Shown here in pieces: positions 15,373-24,287 of a stretch of DNA of 34,650 nt. Source of the stretch: Acrocarpospora macrocephala (GTDB lineage Bacteria > Actinomycetota > Actinomycetes > Streptosporangiales > Streptosporangiaceae). Position numbers and translations under genes: made by a program. A model generated the notes under the pieces. It worked only from the letters and a program-made list of their open reading frames with translations. It was not told the origin of the DNA and did no database searches. The first letter of the stretch is position 1. Each line of letters starts with the position of its first letter. Location: contig NZ_BLAE01000099.1 of the NCBI RefSeq assembly GCF_009687865.1, positions 1 through 34,650 of the forward strand, written 5' to 3'.

Positions 15373-15976
15373 CGACATCGCCGAGGCCGCGCTGGCGGTG
15401 GGGTTCCGCGACCTGACCATGACATCGGTGGCCGACCGGCTGGGGGTCCGGCACTCCTCGCTCTACCGGCGGGTGCCCAGCCGGGACGACCTGGTGATCG
15501 CGGCGATGGATCTGGCCGTCCAGCGGGCGGACTGGCCGCGGCCGGGGGCGGATTGGCGGGCCTACCTGGAGGAGACGGCCGATGTCGTCTGGGGCGTGTT
15601 CGCCGCGTATCCGGGGATGGCGGACCTGATCCGCGACCTGCCCCGGACCCCGCCGAGCGTGACCCGGGTCTTCTACCGCACCGCGCGGGCGCTCACGGAG
15701 TTCGGGTTCGGGGACGACGACGCGGTGCTCGTCGTCGACACGCTCACCGACCTGGCCGCCGATGTGTACGCCGGATGGGAGCGCCTCGTCCGCGTACGCG
15801 ACGGGGATCCGCTGACCGCACGGGACCGGCTCCGCGCGTCCTGGGCCGCCGAGCAGGCCGATCCGGGCGCCGCCGCCTTCGCCGTCGTGGTCCGGCAGAT
15901 CATCGACGGCGACCCCCACGAGTGGTTCCGGCGCAAGCTGGCCCTCGTGCTCGACGGCGCCGCTGGACGCCTCTAA
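15317..15976 (+). CDS. TetR/AcrR-family regulator
   Basis: A 219-residue regulator with the N-terminal TetR helix-turn-helix (DIAEAALAVGFRDLTMTSVADRLGV, HSSLYRRVPSRDDLV) at residues about 20-65 and a helical ligand-binding domain. The start is at 15317, with 15308 as an alternative; either overlaps the upstream ABC gene by more than 50 bases. Immediately downstream is a TetR-type inverted repeat (16020-16039) in front of the FAD monooxygenase, so the monooxygenase is the most likely target, not the iron operon. The effector is unknown. Confidence 0.87.
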   Translation: MTTPRPSPRPGRRPSFSLDDIAEAALAVGFRDLTMTSVADRLGVRHSSLYRRVPSRDDLVIAAMDLAVQRADWPRPGADWRAYLEETADVVWGVFAAYPGMADLIRDLPRTPPSVTRVFYRTARALTEFGFGDDDAVLVVDTLTDLAADVYAGWERLVRVRDGDPLTARDRLRASWAAEQADPGAAAFAVVVRQIIDGDPHEWFRRKLALVLDGAAGRL

Positions 15977-16019
15977 GAGAGCACATTTCGGGATGTACGC
16001 GCCCTGCCGCCCCTCGCAC

Positions 16020-16039
16020 AATAACACTGTCATGTTATT
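16020..16039. promoter_or_regulatory. TetR-type operator before the FAD monooxygenase
   Basis: AATAACA-CTGTCA-TGTTATT is a perfect 7+7 inverted repeat, AT-rich in a GC-rich setting, and overlaps the probable promoter 20 bases before the ATG at 16059. It is the likely binding site of the TetR regulator encoded just upstream. Confidence 0.7.
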
Positions 16040-16058
16040 CGTCCGGAGGAGGTGCGCC

Positions 16059-17380
16059 ATGGGGCGTGGTCACGCCGTCGTCCTCGGCGCGAGCATGGGC
16101 GGCCTGCTCGCCGCGCGAGCGCTCAGCGAGACGTTCGATCGGGTGACGCTGCTCGAACGCGACGAACTCCCCGTGGAACCCCGCGATCGTCGCGGCGTGC
16201 CGCAGGGGCGTCACGTGCACGTCCTGCTCCCGCGCGGCTCCCAGATCCTTGGCTCGTTCTTCCCCGGCCTCGCCACGAACTGGGCGCGCTCGGCGTCCCG
16301 CGCACCCAGTTGGCGCGGCAGATCCGTTTCGTCGTCTCCGGCCACCGCCTCACGCGTGGCCATCCCGGGCCCATCATGCTTCAGCCGACCCGGCCTACCC
16401 TCGAGCACGCCGTACGCCGCCGGGTCGCCGCGCTGGCGGGCGTGGAGTTCGTCCAGGGATGCGATGTCACCGGCCTGACCACCACGGCGGGCCGGATCAC
16501 CGGGGCACGCTTCGCCCGCCGCGCCGGGGGCGGCCCCGAGGAGACCGTCGAAGCCGACCTGGTCATCGACGCGCTGGGCCGATCCGGCCGCTCCCTCGAC
16601 TGGCTCTCCCGGCTCGGCTACGCCCGTCCCCCCGAGGAACGCATCCAGGTCGGTATCCGGTATGTCAGCTGTTTCATGCGTACTCCGCCGGACGCGCTCG
16701 CTCCCGAACAGGGCATTCTCGTCGGCCCCGTCCCCGGTCGCCCCAGCGGGATGGCGTTCATGGCCTGCGAGGGCGACCGCTGGCTGCTCACCGTCGCGGG
16801 GATGGCGGGCACTCAACCGCCCACCGATGTGGACGCCCTCATCACCTTCATCCAGAAGATGACCCCGCCGGACTTCCACGAGGTCATCGCCAAGTCCGAA
16901 CGCCTCTCCGACCCGGTCGTTCACACCTTCCCGTCGAGCCTCCGCCGCCGCTACGAGAAGCTTCGCGCGTACCCGGAAGGTCTGCTCGTCTTCGCGGACG
17001 GCCTGTGTAGCTTCAATCCGATTTACGGCCAGGGGATGACGGTCGCCTCCCTGCAAGCGGAAGCCCTCCGTACCTGCCTGGAAGCTGGAGATCACAACCT
17101 CGCCCGCCGCTTCTACAAGGCCGCCGCCAAAGCCATCGACCCCGCCTGGCAACTCTCCGCCGCCGGCGACCTTGCACTCCCGGAAATCAAAGGCCCCCGC
17201 CCACTCGCCACCCGCCTGATCAACCGCTACGTCGCCAGACTGCACCGCGTCGCCGCCACCGACCTCGCCGTGGCCGACGCCTTCTGGCGCGTGACCGGAT
17301 ACCTCGACCCGACCCCGGCGCTCCTGCGTCCTCGGGTGGCCTTCCGGGTCTTCAGGAACCCTAGGCGACCGAGGCGGTGA
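16059..17380 (+). pseudogene. FAD-dependent monooxygenase, single-base frameshift
   Basis: The reading starts at the ATG at 16059 (GGAGGAGG upstream) with a Rossmann FAD motif VLGASMGGLLAARAL, followed by RGVPQGRHVHVLL and FFPGL. It then loses frame near 16269-16274. Continuation is in the next frame: ELGALGVPRTQL, ADLVIDALGRSGRS, then the second FAD motif FADGLCSFNPIYGQGMTVAS and a normal C-terminus. One missing C (CTCGCC for CTCCGCC) explains the break. The intact protein would be about 440 residues, a group A-like flavin monooxygenase or oxidoreductase of the type often paired with TetR. It is a recent inactivation or a sequencing error in a short C-run. Its 3' end overlaps the MHS transporter gene by 20 bases. 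Confidence 0.8.
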
Positions 17381-18701
17381 CGGAGGCGCGGCCCAGGTCT
17401 TCGGTCGGAATCTGGTACGTCTCCCGGGCCGAAGCCACCGCGATCGCGCTGATTGCGCACAGCACCGCGGTGAAGATCCCGACTCCCACCCACCCCTGCA
17501 GCCCCAGCCAGCCCTCCGGGGAGACGATGCCCGCGGCCGACGCGACCGCGAAACCGGCGACCGCGAAGCCGATCTGGGTGCCGATGGCCATGCCCGAGAG
17601 GCGGACCCCGGTGGTGAACATCTCGCCGTACAGGGAGGGCCAGATACCGTTGGAGGCGCTGTAGACGACGCCGAGCGTGATCATTCCGACCAGGAAGATC
17701 AACGGGTAGTTGCCCGAGTTGATCGCGGCCAGGTAGGCGAAGATCATGATAGGGCTGCCGATCGCGCCGACCAGGAAGACCGGCTTGCGGCCGATCCGGT
17801 CGGAGAGCCTGGCCCAGAGCGGGATGGCGATCAGGGCGACCCCGTTGGCTGCGCTGCTGACCCAGAGCATGGTCGCGCGGTCCAGGCCGATCTCGTCGCT
17901 GGTGGCGTAGTTCAGCGCCCAGACCGTGAAGATCGTGCTGACGGTGGCGATGAGGGCGGCGCAGACGACGCGGAGCACGCTGGTCCAGTGGTCGCGGAAG
18001 AGCAGGGAGAGCGGCATCCTCGCGACGGTTCCCTCGGCCACCGACTGGGTGAAGGCGGGGGTTTCCTCGACGCGGCGGCGAATGACGTACCCGGCGATGG
18101 CGACCGCGACGCTCAGCCAGAACGGGACGCGCCAGCCCCAGCTGAGTAACTGGTCCTCGGGCAGGGCGGCGACCGGGATGAAGACCAGAGTGGCCAGGAT
18201 CTGGCCGAACTGGGTGCCGTTGAGGGTGAAGCTGGTGTAGTAGCCGCGGCGGTTCGCGGGGGCGTGTTCCAGTGTCATCGAGTTGGCGCTGGCCTGCTCT
18301 CCGGCCGCGGACAGGCCTTGCAGGATGCGCAGGACGACCAGGAGGGCGGGGGCCAGGCCGCCGATCTGGTCGCGGGTGGGCAGGCAGCCGATGAGGAAGG
18401 TCGAGACACCCATCAGGATGAGGGTGAAGACCATGATCTTCTTGCGGCCGAAGCGGTCGCCGACGTGGCCGAGAATGAACGCGCCCACCGGCCTGGCGGC
18501 GTAGGCCACCCCGAACGTGGCCAGGGATTGCAGCGTCGCGGTCGCGGGGTCGGACGTGTCGAAGAAGACGTCGGAGAAGATCAGGGCGGCGGCGCTGCCG
18601 TAGATGAAGAAGTCGTAGTACTCCAGTGCGCTACCGATCCAGGCGGCGACGGCCGCCTTGCGCGGCGTGCCTTGCCGGACGCCGGGTGTTTGATCAGTCA
18701 C
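17361..18701 (-). CDS. MHS-family MFS transporter, probably shikimate/quinate
   Basis: A 446-residue, 12-helix transporter of the metabolite:H+ symporter family. Seen are the N-terminal WIGSALEYYDFFIYGSAAAL segment, GHVGDRFGRKK (the loop 2-3 MFS motif) and LRILQGLSAAGEQASAN. Family members carry dicarboxylates, proline betaine, or shikimate (ShiA). It is divergent from shikimate dehydrogenase and 3-dehydroshikimate dehydratase genes, so shikimate, quinate or dehydroshikimate uptake is the natural inference. The GTG at 18701 follows GGGAG. A motif shared with the opposite promoter lies 36 bases upstream. Confidence 0.87.
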   Translation of the reverse strand: MTDQTPGVRQGTPRKAAVAAWIGSALEYYDFFIYGSAAALIFSDVFFDTSDPATATLQSLATFGVAYAARPVGAFILGHVGDRFGRKKIMVFTLILMGVSTFLIGCLPTRDQIGGLAPALLVVLRILQGLSAAGEQASANSMTLEHAPANRRGYYTSFTLNGTQFGQILATLVFIPVAALPEDQLLSWGWRVPFWLSVAVAIAGYVIRRRVEETPAFTQSVAEGTVARMPLSLLFRDHWTSVLRVVCAALIATVSTIFTVWALNYATSDEIGLDRATMLWVSSAANGVALIAIPLWARLSDRIGRKPVFLVGAIGSPIMIFAYLAAINSGNYPLIFLVGMITLGVVYSASNGIWPSLYGEMFTTGVRLSGMAIGTQIGFAVAGFAVASAAGIVSPEGWLGLQGWVGVGIFTAVLCAISAIAVASARETYQIPTEDLGRASVTASVA

Positions 18702-18736
18702 GACTGCTCCCTGGGGGGTGTGATCGGGCGTTGTGA

Positions 18737-18755
18737 CGAACTGGATAGTTCATTA
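18737..18755 (+). promoter_or_regulatory. 19-bp regulator motif, copy 1 (MHS side)
   Basis: CGAACTGGATAGTTCATTA contains the inverted repeat GAACT-GGAT-AGTTC and lies 36 bases upstream of the MHS transporter start. The same motif, CGAAC-N2-G-N2-AGTT-N2-TTA, recurs on the opposite strand at 18868-18886, one copy per divergent promoter. The TetR gene at 21406 is the likely regulator. Confidence 0.6.
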
Positions 18756-18867
18756 ACAGGTTCGATTCCTGCATGGTGCAGGCGACGTCTCCTAGTGTCA
18801 AGAGGCGAAATTTGTGGTTGAACTGGACATATGGCGAGCTCTTGGATGAGGCGGGGTAGGCGGGTTA

Positions 18868-18886
18868 TAACTAACTCACTGGTTCG
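18868..18886 (-). promoter_or_regulatory. 19-bp regulator motif, copy 2 (dehydrogenase side)
   Basis: Read on the - strand this is CGAACCAGTGAGTTAGTTA, sharing 13 of 19 positions with copy 1 in the blocks CGAAC, G, AGTT and TTA. It ends 21 bases before the ATG of the shikimate dehydrogenase gene, an ideal position for repression of the operon. Confidence 0.6.
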
Positions 18887-18907
18887 TACATTTGGAAGGC
18901 TGGACTG

Positions 18908-19750
18908 ATGACCTCCTACCTGATCGGGCTGATCGGCTCGGGCATCGGACCGTCCCTGAGCCCGCCGCTGCACGAGCGGGAGGCCGCCTTCCTGGGACTG
19001 CGCTACCTGTATCGGCTGATCGACATCGATGAGCTGGGGGTGAGCGGAGATGCGGTGGGGGAGCTGGTGCGTACCGCGCGGAGGTTCGGGTTCGACGGGC
19101 TCAACATCACGCATCCGTGCAAACAGGCCGTGATCGAGCACCTGGATGAGCTGTCTCCGGACGCGGTCACGCTGGGCGCGGTCAACACCGTGGTCTTCGC
19201 AGGAGACCGGGCGATCGGGCACAACACCGATTGGACCGGCTTCGCGCAGGCATTCGCCCGGGGGCTGCCCGACGCGCGCACCCGGCGGATCGTCCAGCTC
19301 GGCGCCGGCGGCGCGGGAGCCGCGGTCGCGTACGCGCTGCTCACCCTTGGCGCTGATCACATCACCCTGGTCGACGCCGAACCCGCGCGGGCGCGAGCGC
19401 TGGCGGCAAGGTTCGGCGGGGGCCGAGTCGGAGCAGCCCTTCCCGCTGATCTGCCCAGGCTGGTACCGGACGCGGACGGGCTCGTGCACGCGACTCCGAC
19501 CGGCATGGCCCACCATCCCGGCCTGCCACTCCCCGCCGAGCTGCTGCATCCCGAGCTGTGGGTGGCCGACATCGTCTACCGCCCGCTGCGGACCGAGTTG
19601 CTTCGCGAGGCCGAGGTGCGCGGCTGCCGGACGCTGAACGGCGGCGGCATGGTCGTCTTCCAGGCCGCGCAGGCGTTCCGCCTGTTCACCGGCCGCGAAC
19701 CGGACGCCGAGCGCATGTTCGCCCACCTCACCAGCCTGGTCACGGCCTGA
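18908..19750 (+). CDS. Shikimate/quinate dehydrogenase (AroE/QsuD family)
   Basis: A 280-residue dehydrogenase. Visible are IGSGIGPSLSPPLHE (shikimate-binding serines), GLNITHPCKQAVIEHLD with the catalytic lysine, GHNTDWTGF with the catalytic aspartate, and the nucleotide-binding loop LGAGGAGAAV. It oxidises shikimate or quinate to the 3-dehydro compound (or the reverse). The partner gene one base downstream is a dehydroshikimate dehydratase, and the divergent gene is an MHS transporter. Together these suggest the catabolic, NAD-dependent QsuD-type role, not the biosynthetic one. Cofactor preference is not proven by sequence here. Confidence 0.87.
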   Translation: MTSYLIGLIGSGIGPSLSPPLHEREAAFLGLRYLYRLIDIDELGVSGDAVGELVRTARRFGFDGLNITHPCKQAVIEHLDELSPDAVTLGAVNTVVFAGDRAIGHNTDWTGFAQAFARGLPDARTRRIVQLGAGGAGAAVAYALLTLGADHITLVDAEPARARALAARFGGGRVGAALPADLPRLVPDADGLVHATPTGMAHHPGLPLPAELLHPELWVADIVYRPLRTELLREAEVRGCRTLNGGGMVVFQAAQAFRLFTGREPDAERMFAHLTSLVTA

Positions 19751-19751
19751 G

Positions 19752-21395
19752 ATGCGGACGTCCATCGCGACCGTGTCGGTCGGCGGCACTCTGGCGGAGA
19801 AGCTCACCGCGATAGCCGCCGCCGGATTCGACGGCGTTGAGATCTTCGAGAACGATCTGCTCGCGTCGCCGATGTCGCCCGCCGAGGTCCGGGTGCGGGC
19901 CGCCGATCTCGGCTTGAGCATCGATCTCTACCAGCCGTTCCGCGACTTCGAAGCCATGCCGGCCGACCTCCTGGCCGCGAATCTCCGCCGGGCCGACCAC
20001 AAGTTCCGCCTCATGCGCCAGCTCGGGGCCGATCTGCTGCTGGTCTGCTCGAACGTGTCGCCGGCCGCGATCGGTTCCGACGAGCTGGCCGCCGAGCAAT
20101 TGCGGTCGCTGGCGTCCCTGGCCGCCGAGTACGGCATCCGGATCGCGTACGAGGCCCTGGCCTGGGGGCGCCACGTCGACGACTACCTGCACGCCTGGCG
20201 CATCGTGCACCTGGCCGACCACCCGAACCTGGGCACCTGCCTGGATAGCTTCCACATCTTGTCCCGCGGCTTCGACCCGATCGGCATCGAGGCCATCCCC
20301 GGCGAAAAGATCTTCTTCGTGCAGCTCGCGGACGCGCCGATACTCGCCATGGACGTCCTGCAGTGGAGCAGGCACTACCGTTGCTTCCCTGGTCAGGGCA
20401 TGCTCGACGTGCGCGGCCTGGTCGGTCACGTGCTCCGCGCCGGGTATTCGGGGCCGCTGTCGCTGGAGGTCTTCAACGACGTGTTCCGGCAGGCCGACGC
20501 GGGCCGTACCGCCCTGGACGGGATGCGATCACTGATCGCCCTGGGGCTTCCAGAACCGGTCGTCCCGACCGGGTTGGCCTTCGCTGAGCTGGCCGTCGCG
20601 GATCCGGCCCGGCTGGGCGAGTTGCTGGCCGCGCTCGGTTTCGTACGCACGGACGCTCAGCGCTGGGAACAAGGCGCCGCCCGTATCGTCCTGCGCACGG
20701 CGTCCGGAGAACCCGAGCTCGCGGCGATCGGCCTGGAAAGCCCCGACCCGGATGCCGCCCTGACGCGCGCCCGAACGCTGCGGGCCACCGTCCTCCCCGG
20801 CGAACACGCCATCGCCGCCCCCGACGGAACCCAGATCGTCTTCTGCCCTCCGACCACCGTCCCGCGTTCCGGGCATATCACCCATATCGATCACGTCGCC
20901 CTCACCCAGCCCTGGCACCACTTCGACGAGGCCGCCCTCTTCTACCGCAGCGTCCTCGCCCTGTGCCCGCAACCGAGCCTCGAGGTCCCCGACCCATACG
21001 GCCTGCTCCGCAGCCGCGCCATGAGCGCCGGCCCGGTGCGCATGGTCCTCAACATCACCCAGGTCCAGGGCATCCCCACCCAGCACATCGCCCTGGCCTG
21101 CGACGACCTCGTCGCCACCGCCCGCGCCCTGCCCCCCGACCTGCTCCTGGAGATCCCCGCCAACTACCACGACGACCTCGACGCCCGCTACGACCTGCCA
21201 TTCGACCATCGCGCCCTCGGCATCATGTACGACCGCGACGACCACGGCGAATTCCTGCACCTCTACACGATCACCATCGGCCGGGTCTTCTTCGAACTCG
21301 TCCAGCGCGTCGGCGGCTACCAGGGCTACGGCGCCGTCAACGCCCCCGTCCGCCTGGCCGTCCAGCACTCCAGGGGACCGATGACGCCTCAGTAG
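19752..21395 (+). CDS. 3-dehydroshikimate dehydratase with HPPD-like C-terminal domain (QsuB-like)
   Basis: A 547-residue two-domain protein. Residues 1-270 form a sugar-phosphate isomerase/epimerase-like TIM barrel (metal-site segments such as IRIAYEALAWG and TCLDSFHIL). Residues about 275-530 form vicinal-oxygen-chelate modules resembling 4-hydroxyphenylpyruvate dioxygenase, with candidate metal ligands in HIDHVAL, TQHIAL and FFELVQR. This is the QsuB architecture, in which the barrel converts 3-dehydroshikimate to protocatechuate. The HPPD-like domain's role is less clear. It starts one base after the dehydrogenase stop, so the two are co-transcribed. No protocatechuate ring-cleavage genes are in the window. 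Confidence 0.88.
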   Translation: MRTSIATVSVGGTLAEKLTAIAAAGFDGVEIFENDLLASPMSPAEVRVRAADLGLSIDLYQPFRDFEAMPADLLAANLRRADHKFRLMRQLGADLLLVCSNVSPAAIGSDELAAEQLRSLASLAAEYGIRIAYEALAWGRHVDDYLHAWRIVHLADHPNLGTCLDSFHILSRGFDPIGIEAIPGEKIFFVQLADAPILAMDVLQWSRHYRCFPGQGMLDVRGLVGHVLRAGYSGPLSLEVFNDVFRQADAGRTALDGMRSLIALGLPEPVVPTGLAFAELAVADPARLGELLAALGFVRTDAQRWEQGAARIVLRTASGEPELAAIGLESPDPDAALTRARTLRATVLPGEHAIAAPDGTQIVFCPPTTVPRSGHITHIDHVALTQPWHHFDEAALFYRSVLALCPQPSLEVPDPYGLLRSRAMSAGPVRMVLNITQVQGIPTQHIALACDDLVATARALPPDLLLEIPANYHDDLDARYDLPFDHRALGIMYDRDDHGEFLHLYTITIGRVFFELVQRVGGYQGYGAVNAPVRLAVQHSRGPMTPQ

Positions 21396-21405
21396 GATGG
21401 GCGCC

Positions 21406-22059
21406 ATGACCTCCCCGTCCGGCACTCGCCCCAGCGCGGCCCGCCAACGCGACGCCGACCGGACCCGCGCCGAAATCCTGGAGGTCGCCCAGCGGGTCTT
21501 CGCGCGCGACGGATACGCCGGAGCCCGGGTAGACGAGATCGCCGATCTGACCCGCACCACCAAACGCATGATCTACTACTACTTCGGCAGCAAGGAGCAG
21601 CTCTACATCGCGGTCCTGGAAAAGGCGTACACCGAAGTCCGCACGGTCGAACGAACCGTGGACGTGGCCCACCTGGCCCCCACCGCGGCCATCCGCACCC
21701 TCGCCGAACTCACCTTCGACCACCATGACGCCCACCGCGAGTTCATCAAACTGGTCGCCATCGAGAACATTCACCGAGGCGAGCACATCCGTAAATCCGA
21801 GGTCCTCGCCAACCTCGGCACCCCGGTCCTGGACCTCATCACCCGCATCCTGGAAGCGGGCCGCGTCAGCGGCGAATTCGACACCGAGGCCGACGCCATC
21901 GACGTCCACATGATGATCAGCGCCTTCTGCGTCTTCCGCGTCGCCAACCAGCACACCTTCGGCGCCCTGTTCGGCCGCGAGATGACCGCACCCCAGCATC
22001 GCGCCAAGCAGCGCCGAATGCTCGGAGAGATGATCGTGTCCTACCTACGCGGCAGCTGA
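21406..22059 (+). CDS. TetR-family regulator of the shikimate/quinate locus
   Basis: A 217-residue TetR protein. The helix-turn-helix is RAEILEVAQRVFARDGYAGARVDEIADLTRTTKRMIYYYFGSKEQL split over residues about 20-65, with a C-terminal domain of the TetR_C-type seen with aromatic catabolism genes (FDHHDAHREFIKLVAIEN). The ATG at 21406 follows AGGATGG; the ATG at 21397 is an alternative. It lies 10 bases after the dehydratase gene and is likely cotranscribed. It probably acts at the paired 19-bp motifs in the divergent promoter region. Confidence 0.87.
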   Translation: MTSPSGTRPSAARQRDADRTRAEILEVAQRVFARDGYAGARVDEIADLTRTTKRMIYYYFGSKEQLYIAVLEKAYTEVRTVERTVDVAHLAPTAAIRTLAELTFDHHDAHREFIKLVAIENIHRGEHIRKSEVLANLGTPVLDLITRILEAGRVSGEFDTEADAIDVHMMISAFCVFRVANQHTFGALFGREMTAPQHRAKQRRMLGEMIVSYLRGS

Positions 22060-22180
22060 TCCGTAGACCACGTCGGCAGGGACAACAACCTGCATGCGAT
22101 CCCGAGGTGATGGTGGTTCGGCGGTTGAGGGTTTGCGGAAGTATCGTGTGGATCGCCGAAGCAATAGGGGAGGGAGCGGG

Positions 22181-24235
22181 ATGCCGGATGTTCGCCCGCT
22201 CCGGCCGGGTGATCCTGAGCGGATCGGTGACTACCGGCTTGTCGGTGTGCTCGGCTCCGGTGGGCAGGGAGTGGTCTATCGCGGGGTCGGCGAGACCGGG
22301 CGCGAGGTCGCCGTCAAACTGATCCACAGTCACCTGAGCCGCGATGACGACGTGCGGAAGGGTTTCCTGCGTGAGGTGGAGGCGGCGCGCAGGGTGGGTG
22401 CGGTCCACACGGCCGCGGTGCTGGATGTCGGGATGCTGGACGAGCGTCCGTACATCGTGAGCGAGTACGTCGCCGGGGACACGCTGCAGGCGTTCGTACA
22501 GTCCTCGGGCCCGCGCACGGGCGGCGCGCTGGACCGGCTCGCGATCTCCACCCTGGCGGCGCTGGTCGCCATCCACGAGGCCGGGATCGTGCACCGCGAC
22601 TTCAAACCGGCCAATGTCCTGGTAGGACCGGAAGGTCCGATCGTCATTGACTTCGGCATCGCCAAGGCGTTCGACTCCACGACGCAGGCCTCGGGGCCGA
22701 TCGGCACGCCCACCTACATGTCGCCGGAGCAGTTCAGGGGCGAGCGCGTCGGACCCGCGTCCGACCTGTTCAGCTGGGCGGGCACGATGGTGTACGCCGC
22801 CACCGGCCGCCAGCCCTTCCCGGGGGACACGGTCCCCGCCATCGTGAACGGCGTCCTGAGCGGCTCGCCCGATCTCTCCGGCATGCCCCCTCATCTGGTG
22901 GACTCGATCCAGGCGTGCCTGGCCAAGGATCCCGCCGCCCGGCCGGTCGCGGCCGACCTGCTACGACAGCTGATCAGGCGCACAGGGCCGTCAGCCGGGC
23001 CGTTCCCGGAGCCTTCACCGGCGCCGGAAGAGGAGGTCTCGCCCAGGCAGGTCAGCCGGCGGGTCCTGATCGGCGGCGCCGTCGCGGCCGCCGCGGCGGC
23101 GGTCTCCGCCTTCGCCGTTCTCCGGCCAGGAAGTGGTCTCTTCTCCCCGGGCGGTGAACAGGTCAATCCGCCAGGAAGCACCAAACAGGGCAGCGATTCC
23201 TCCCTGTCCACATCCTCATCCGCTTCCCCCAGCTCCTCGCCGACCCCGGCCGCCTCGCCCGAGCCCTTCGGCGCGCAGGTCAAGGACCCCGTCACCCTGA
23301 CCGCGGGCAGCGGTGCGCCCACCGCCCTCGCCGCCGCCGGGGCCACCGTCGTCTGCGGTACGGCCAAGGGAACGGCACTGTTATGGGACATGAACACGGC
23401 CACGGCGGTCACCGAACTCGGCGACGGCGGAGGCTCGGTGACCTCGGTGGCGTCCGGCGTCGTCAGCGGGACGCCGGTGACGGCCTCCGGCCACGCCGAC
23501 GGCGGGATGCGGCTGTGGACCCAGACGGGTGCCGAACATGCCTCGCACCGGGCCAGCGACCCCATCATCGCCGTCTCGATCGGCGACCGGGCGATCGCGG
23601 TCTCGCAGAAGTACGACGGCATGACCGACCTCTACAGCGTCGTACGGCTCTGGGACATCGCCACCGGCAAGCAGATCGGCGCGACGATCACCGAACACTT
23701 CCAGGGTGTCAGAGGCCTGACATTCGGCAGACTCGGCCAGAACGACGTGCTCATCACAGGAGACGGCGGCGAACGAATCCGGGTCTGGAACCTGTCGACG
23801 GGAAAGCTGACACGCTCGTTCCGCACCGGCGAGATCGGCGGCATCGAACTGCTGGCCTGCGGCCAGGTGAACGGCAAACCCGTCCTCGTCTCCACCCATC
23901 TGGACGCCACCCTGCGCGTCTATGACCTGGCCACCGGCAAGCGCAAGAAACAGTGGACCTTCAGCGACCGGAGCCCCGACGACCGGGGCACCGCCGCCCT
24001 CACCGCGGGCCAACTCGGCGATGTGCCCATCGCGGTCGTCGCCCACAACCCGGCAGGCTCCGACATCACCGTCCGAATCTGGAACCTCGACGACGGCGAG
24101 ACCATCGGAACCCTGGGTTCCGGCCCCAACGGCGCGACCAGCACACTGACACTGACCGAGTTCGCCGGCCGCCCCATCGTCGTGACGGCCGGCGAGGACA
24201 GAATCCTCCGAACCTGGAGCCTCGGCCGAACATAA
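22181..24235 (+). CDS. Transmembrane Ser/Thr protein kinase with C-terminal beta-propeller
   Basis: A 684-residue protein. The Hanks-type kinase domain spans residues about 18-275: glycine loop GSGGQG (25-30), VAVK lysine, HRD (138-140) in the catalytic loop HRDFKPANV, DFG (157) and the GTPTYMSPEQF activation segment. A membrane helix follows at about 291-313, then a Ser/Pro linker to about 365, then WD40/propeller-like repeats to the end, with recurrent LWD/VWN and ATGK turns. The propeller should lie outside the cell as a ligand-binding or scaffold domain, in place of PASTA repeats. The ATG follows GGGGAGGGAG. All catalytic motifs are intact. The signal and substrate are unknown. Confidence 0.92.
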   Translation: MPDVRPLRPGDPERIGDYRLVGVLGSGGQGVVYRGVGETGREVAVKLIHSHLSRDDDVRKGFLREVEAARRVGAVHTAAVLDVGMLDERPYIVSEYVAGDTLQAFVQSSGPRTGGALDRLAISTLAALVAIHEAGIVHRDFKPANVLVGPEGPIVIDFGIAKAFDSTTQASGPIGTPTYMSPEQFRGERVGPASDLFSWAGTMVYAATGRQPFPGDTVPAIVNGVLSGSPDLSGMPPHLVDSIQACLAKDPAARPVAADLLRQLIRRTGPSAGPFPEPSPAPEEEVSPRQVSRRVLIGGAVAAAAAAVSAFAVLRPGSGLFSPGGEQVNPPGSTKQGSDSSLSTSSSASPSSSPTPAASPEPFGAQVKDPVTLTAGSGAPTALAAAGATVVCGTAKGTALLWDMNTATAVTELGDGGGSVTSVASGVVSGTPVTASGHADGGMRLWTQTGAEHASHRASDPIIAVSIGDRAIAVSQKYDGMTDLYSVVRLWDIATGKQIGATITEHFQGVRGLTFGRLGQNDVLITGDGGERIRVWNLSTGKLTRSFRTGEIGGIELLACGQVNGKPVLVSTHLDATLRVYDLATGKRKKQWTFSDRSPDDRGTAALTAGQLGDVPIAVVAHNPAGSDITVRIWNLDDGETIGTLGSGPNGATSTLTLTEFAGRPIVVTAGEDRILRTWSLGRT

Positions 24236-24287
24236 CGGACACTTTCCGCTTTTCCCGGCGCCCGGTGGTCCTAGCCGCCGTGATCGC

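Noticed and set aside
18757-18771. tRNA T-arm-like CAGG-TTCGATT-CCTG, as in an attachment-site remnant
   Set aside because: Only a 4-bp stem and the loop fit. No acceptor, anticodon or D arm and no integrase or direct repeat are nearby, so chance or a regulator site is more likely.
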